Positions 60,670-64,000 of a stretch of DNA of 64,000 nucleotides are shown in pieces. The notes beneath the pieces are model-generated. The model had not been told where the DNA came from. It saw only the letters and a list, made by a program, of their open reading frames with translations, and did not search any database. This DNA is from Streptomyces sp. NRRL S-37. Lineage in GTDB: Bacteria > Actinomycetota > Actinomycetes > Streptomycetales > Streptomycetaceae. The stretch spans positions 34,416 to 98,415 of the forward strand of contig NZ_JOIZ01000032.1 in assembly GCF_000721605.1 (NCBI RefSeq). Direction: 5' to 3'. The position numbers and the translations under genes are program-made. How positions within the stretch are numbered: position 1 is the first letter of the stretch; each line of letters opens with the position of its first letter.

Positions 60670-62630
60670 TGGCCCTGCCCTCCCCGAACCTGGACGACCG
60701 GCGGTTCCAGCAACTCGTCGACGAGGCCAAGCGGTACGTGCAGCAGCGTGCCCCGGAGTGGACCGACCACAACGTCTCCGACCCGGGCGTCACCCTGATC
60801 GAGACGTTCGCCTACCTCGTGGACCAGCTGCTGTACCGGCTGAACCGGGTCCCGGACAAGAACTACACCGCGTTCCTCGACCTGTTGGGCATCGGCCTGT
60901 TCCCGCCGACGGCCGCCTCCGCCGACGTCGACTTCTGGCTGTCGGCGCCGCAGCCCGACACGGTCGTCCTGCCCCCGGGCACCGAGGTGACCACCGCGGG
61001 CGGCGAGTCCGACGAACCCGTGGTCTTCACCACCACCGGCGAACTGCGCGTCCTGCCCAGCGAACTGACCCGCCTGGTCACCGCGCCGCGGACCGGCGAG
61101 CAGAGCGACCGGACCGGCATGCTCGCCGACGGCCTCGACATCCGCTGCTTCCAGACCACGCCGGAACCGGGCGACGCGCTGCTGTTCGGACTGCCGACGG
61201 CGGTGCCGCGCTGCATCGTCGCGGTCCGCCTGGACAGCCGCGTCGAGGGCATCGGCGTCGACCCGCGCCAGCCCCCGCTGGTGTGGGAGGCCTGGGACGG
61301 CGGCGGCTGGCGGACGTGCGAGACCGGCACCGACACCACCGGCGGCCTGAACCGGCCCGGCGAGGTCATCGTGTACGTACCGGCCGGGCACACCGCGTCG
61401 GTGATCGGCGGCACCCGGGCCGGCTGGCTGCGCTGCCGGGTCACCGAGGCGGAGCCGGGCCAGCCGTTCTACTCGGAGTCCCCGACGGTGCGCGAGGCCG
61501 AGGTGTTCACCGTCGGCGGCACCATGTCCGTCGAACACGCCGAGACCGTCACCGACGTGCCCCTCGGCACCTCCGAGGGCGTCGCCGGACAGACCTTCCG
61601 GCTCGGCCGCCCGCCGGTCCTCCTCGACGCCGGGCCGCCCGTGGTGGAGGTCTCCTCCGACGAGGGGTGGCAGCGCTGGGAGGTGGTCGAACACTTCGGC
61701 CGCTCCGGACCCGCCGACCGGCACGTCCGGGTGGACGCCACCACCGGCGAGTTCCTCTTCCCGCCGGCCCTGCGCGAACCCGACGGCACACTGCGGCAGT
61801 GCGGCGCCGTGCCGCCCAAGGGCGCCCGGATCCGGGTGGCCCGCTACCGCACCGGCGGCGGCCCCGCCGGCAACGTGGCCCGCGGTGCGATCTCCGTCCT
61901 GCTCAGCTCCGTGCCGTACATCGCCCAGGTCACCAACAGGGAGGCGGCGCGCGGCGGGGTGGCCGGGGAGACCGTCGAGAACGCCAGGCGGCGCGCCCCG
62001 GAGGCGCTGCGCATGCAGGACCGCGCGGTGACCGCCGAGGACTACGAGATCATCAGCCGCCAGGCCGCGCCCTCGGTGCGCCGGGTGCGCTGCCTGCCGG
62101 CCGCGGACGCGCCGGGCGCGGTACGGGTGCTGGTGGTGCCGGACGCGGTGGCCGACGAGGGCGACGACCGGCTGCGCTTCGAGCAGCTGATCCCCTCGGA
62201 CCAGGTGCTCGCGGCGATCACCGCGAGCCTCGACGAACGGCGGCTGATCGGCACCCGGCTGGTGGTGGAGCCGCCGGTCTACCAGGGCGTCACCGTCGTG
62301 GCCCGGCTCTCCGCGGCCCCCGGCGACACCGACCGGGTCCGCGCCGCCGCCCTCGACGCGCTCTACGCCCACCTCAACCCGCTCGCCGGCGGCCCGGACG
62401 GCACCGGCTGGCCCTTCGGGCGGCCCGTCCAGTACGGCGAGATCTTCGGCGTGCTGCAACGTGCCGCCGGCAACGCCCTGGTCGAGGAGGTCCGGCTGTT
62501 CCCCGCCGACCCCGTCACCGGCCGGCGCGGCGCCCCGACGGACCGCATCGACCTGGCGGCGGGCGCGCTGGTCTTCTCGTACCAGCACCAGGTGGTCGTG
62601 ACGCCGGCCGGGGCGGAGGGCCGGGGATGA
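60669..62630 (+). CDS. cis11: baseplate J-like assembly protein (Cis11)
   Basis: 653 residues. MALPSPNLDDRRFQQLVDEA then EWTDHNVSDPGVTLIETFAY and FLDLLGIGLFPPTAASADV are the conserved N-terminus of the putative baseplate assembly family. The middle and end (GGPAGNVARGAISVLLSSVP, RRRAPEALRMQDRAVTAEDY, EIISRQAAPSVRRVRCLPAA) are the J-like wedge part. It forms most of the baseplate with the gene product that follows, overlapping by 4 bases (ATGA). Confidence 0.95.
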   Translation: MALPSPNLDDRRFQQLVDEAKRYVQQRAPEWTDHNVSDPGVTLIETFAYLVDQLLYRLNRVPDKNYTAFLDLLGIGLFPPTAASADVDFWLSAPQPDTVVLPPGTEVTTAGGESDEPVVFTTTGELRVLPSELTRLVTAPRTGEQSDRTGMLADGLDIRCFQTTPEPGDALLFGLPTAVPRCIVAVRLDSRVEGIGVDPRQPPLVWEAWDGGGWRTCETGTDTTGGLNRPGEVIVYVPAGHTASVIGGTRAGWLRCRVTEAEPGQPFYSESPTVREAEVFTVGGTMSVEHAETVTDVPLGTSEGVAGQTFRLGRPPVLLDAGPPVVEVSSDEGWQRWEVVEHFGRSGPADRHVRVDATTGEFLFPPALREPDGTLRQCGAVPPKGARIRVARYRTGGGPAGNVARGAISVLLSSVPYIAQVTNREAARGGVAGETVENARRRAPEALRMQDRAVTAEDYEIISRQAAPSVRRVRCLPAADAPGAVRVLVVPDAVADEGDDRLRFEQLIPSDQVLAAITASLDERRLIGTRLVVEPPVYQGVTVVARLSAAPGDTDRVRAAALDALYAHLNPLAGGPDGTGWPFGRPVQYGEIFGVLQRAAGNALVEEVRLFPADPVTGRRGAPTDRIDLAAGALVFSYQHQVVVTPAGAEGRG

Positions 62631-63190
62631 GCAGGGCCGCGATACCCGGCCTGCCGAGCAGACACCCGATCGGCGGGCAACTGCCCGCGCTGTACGCCGA
62701 CGACGACTTCGCGCAGCGGTTCACCGCCGGGCTCGACACGGTCCTCGCCCCGGTGTTCTCCACCCTCGACAACCTGCCCGCCTATCTCGACCCCCGGGTG
62801 ACGCCGGTCGACTTCCTGGTGTGGCTGGCGTCCTGGGTGGGGGCCGGGGACGACCCGCAGTGGCCGGTGGAGCGGCGCCGTGAGGCCGTCGTCCGCGCGG
62901 TGGAGCTGCACCGGTGGCGCGGCACCCGGCGCGGGCTGGTCGAGGCCCTGCGGCTGGCGCTCGGCGTGCACGCCGAGGTGACCGGCGACGGGGGTGCGGT
63001 GTGGTCGCACACCGCGGGCTCCGGCCTGCCGCCGGAGCCGCCCGCGGAGGTGCTGGTCCGGGTCCGGGCGGACGGCGCCGCACCGGTGGACGTGGACAGG
63101 GTCCACGAGATCGTCCGGGCCATGTGCCCGGTGCACACGGCGTTCCGGGTGGAGGTCCTCTCCGGCCCGCCCGCCGAGGAAGGGAGCTGA
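62627..63190 (+). CDS. cis12: phage tail protein I-like baseplate protein (Cis12)
   Basis: 187 residues. GQLPALYADDDFAQRFTAGL then DTVLAPVFSTLDNLPAYLDP and LVWLASWVGAGDDPQWPVER are the P2 gpI/Afp12-like signature, followed by HRWRGTRRGLVEALRLALG. It completes the baseplate wedge with Cis11. Three bases separate it from the zinc-ribbon gene. Confidence 0.94.
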   Translation: MSRAAIPGLPSRHPIGGQLPALYADDDFAQRFTAGLDTVLAPVFSTLDNLPAYLDPRVTPVDFLVWLASWVGAGDDPQWPVERRREAVVRAVELHRWRGTRRGLVEALRLALGVHAEVTGDGGAVWSHTAGSGLPPEPPAEVLVRVRADGAAPVDVDRVHEIVRAMCPVHTAFRVEVLSGPPAEEGS

Positions 63191-63193
63191 CGC

Positions 63194-64000
63194 ATGCGCG
63201 CATGTCCCGCCTGCGGGGCGTCCAACGACCCCACGGACGACTTCTGCGGCAACTGCGGCACCTACCTGGGCTGGTCGGACACACCGTCGGCCCCGGGCCG
63301 CGCGACGACTCCGGCGGCCCCGGCACCCGAGGAGCCCCCCGCCGTCACGGACCCCCCGACGCCCCCGGCACCACCCGCGGGGCCCGCCACCGCCCCGGAG
63401 CGCCCGGCCGCCGCGGAGTCCGGGACGGGGCCGGTCCCCTCCGATGCCTCGGTGACCGCCGGGCCGGCGGGTTCGGCGGCTGACGGCGTTCCGGATCGGT
63501 CGGGCGCATCGGCGGATCCGGGTCGGCGGGCCGCTCGCCCGGCCGCCGAGTCCGGGGCGGGGCAGGTGTCCTCCGATGCCTCGCCGGCCGCGTCGAGGGG
63601 CTCGGGCCGGCCGGCCGCGGCGGAACCGGAGGCGGAGCGGATTCCCGACGCCCCCTCGGCGGCCGTACCGGCACCTCCCGAGCTCCCCGTGCCCCTGGAC
63701 CCTCCGGCCGTCCCGGCGCCCCCCGCCCTCCCCGACGTCATCCCGCCGGAGGTGTCCGGGGCGGCCCTGGCGGAGGGCGGACCCCTGTCGGCCGCGCGTG
63801 CCCTCGGCGCGTCACTGCGTTCCCGCCTCACCGGCCGCGGGTCCGACGAGGCGAGCGCCCCGGACGCCGCCGCCGACGCCGACGACACGGCCCGTACGGA
63901 CCAGGAGCCCGGCACGTCGGAAGGACAGGGCGCCACCCCTTCCCGGCCCGCGGCCACCGCCCCCTCGTCCCCCGCCGCACCCGGGGCCGCTCCCCGTACC
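63194..64000 (+). CDS. zinc-ribbon protein with long Pro/Ala-rich linker, cut by window edge
   Basis: The frame is open for 269 codons from ATG 63194 to the right edge. The N-terminus is a zinc ribbon: MRACPACGASNDPTDDFCGN then CGTYLGW (CxxC...CxxC). A long Pro/Ala/Ser-rich region follows, with a helical, Leu-rich patch (LAEGGPLSAARALGASLRSR) near residue 195. Such zinc-ribbon plus linker proteins in streptomycete CIS loci often carry a C-terminal transmembrane or carbohydrate-binding domain, which is not visible here. 3 bases after Cis12, so in the same operon. Confidence 0.85.
   Translation, partial: MRACPACGASNDPTDDFCGNCGTYLGWSDTPSAPGRATTPAAPAPEEPPAVTDPPTPPAPPAGPATAPERPAAAESGTGPVPSDASVTAGPAGSAADGVPDRSGASADPGRRAARPAAESGAGQVSSDASPAASRGSGRPAAAEPEAERIPDAPSAAVPAPPELPVPLDPPAVPAPPALPDVIPPEVSGAALAEGGPLSAARALGASLRSRLTGRGSDEASAPDAAADADDTARTDQEPGTSEGQGATPSRPAATAPSSPAAPGAAPRT

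Overview
The window looks like a stretch of a Streptomyces chromosome (or a very close relative). GC is very high, third codon positions are almost all G or C, and GTG starts and GTGA/ATGA gene overlaps are common. The left part has housekeeping gene content I associate with streptomycetes: malate dehydrogenase, a ZTP-riboswitch-controlled glyA, trpS, a D-Ala-D-Ala carboxypeptidase, and succinate dehydrogenase sdhCDAB.

Layout. 1-4.1 kb: the 3' end of mdh, then a three-gene set of unknown function (large membrane protein, small protein, single-pass membrane protein with a C-terminal sensor-like domain). 4.2-6.6 kb: two tandem AhpD-like carboxymuconolactone decarboxylase-family genes facing a MocR-type regulator, with probable operator repeats between them. 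6.7-8.2 kb: a lipoprotein plus ATP-grasp pair resembling E. coli YgiB/YgiC. 8.3-11.9 kb: ZTP riboswitch-glyA, trpS and a 2H phosphodiesterase. 11.9-15.7 kb: divergent dprE2-dprE1 and PAP2 phosphatase-UbiA prenyltransferase genes, together a route to polyprenyl-phospho-arabinose. 15.7-19.6 kb: YihY/BrkB protein, DD-carboxypeptidase, a small membrane protein and a metallophosphoesterase. 19.8-26.3 kb: a two-component system, an MMPL exporter with an unusual C-terminal domain, a TetR regulator, a DCC-family protein and a membrane protein preceded by two matching palindromes. 26.4-31.4 kb: Uma2 protein, sdhBADC and a degenerate UraD-like protein. 31.5-40.2 kb: GH20 hexosaminidase, several small unknown genes, a large secreted PGRP amidase with FG-GAP repeats, and an ECF-like sigma factor with a low-complexity membrane protein.

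40.4 kb to the right edge is an extracellular-type contractile injection system (eCIS, phage-tail-like particle) locus. It holds a membrane protein, a LuxR-type regulator, a secreted beta-propeller protein, Cis16 (DUF4255), the Cis15 AAA ATPase, a DUF4157 (eCIS core) protein that is a strong cargo candidate, sheath, inner tube, a small zinc-knuckle protein, DUF6760, a giant Ala/Pro/Ser/Thr-rich protein, a second tube protein, a LysM protein, the spike, PAAR, gp25, baseplate J-like and gpI-like proteins, and a zinc-ribbon protein cut by the window edge. Most of these genes overlap by 1-4 bases, so stoichiometry is probably set partly by translational coupling. Tape measure and tail fibre genes are not in view and probably lie to the right.

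The observations I rate highest are the DUF4157 protein with an unassigned C-terminal domain, the YgiBC-like pair, the divergent Dpr cluster in a streptomycete, the ZTP riboswitch, two candidate operator arrangements, and a UraD homologue that has lost its catalytic histidine. All family names come from reading the sequence and from memory; no database search was run.
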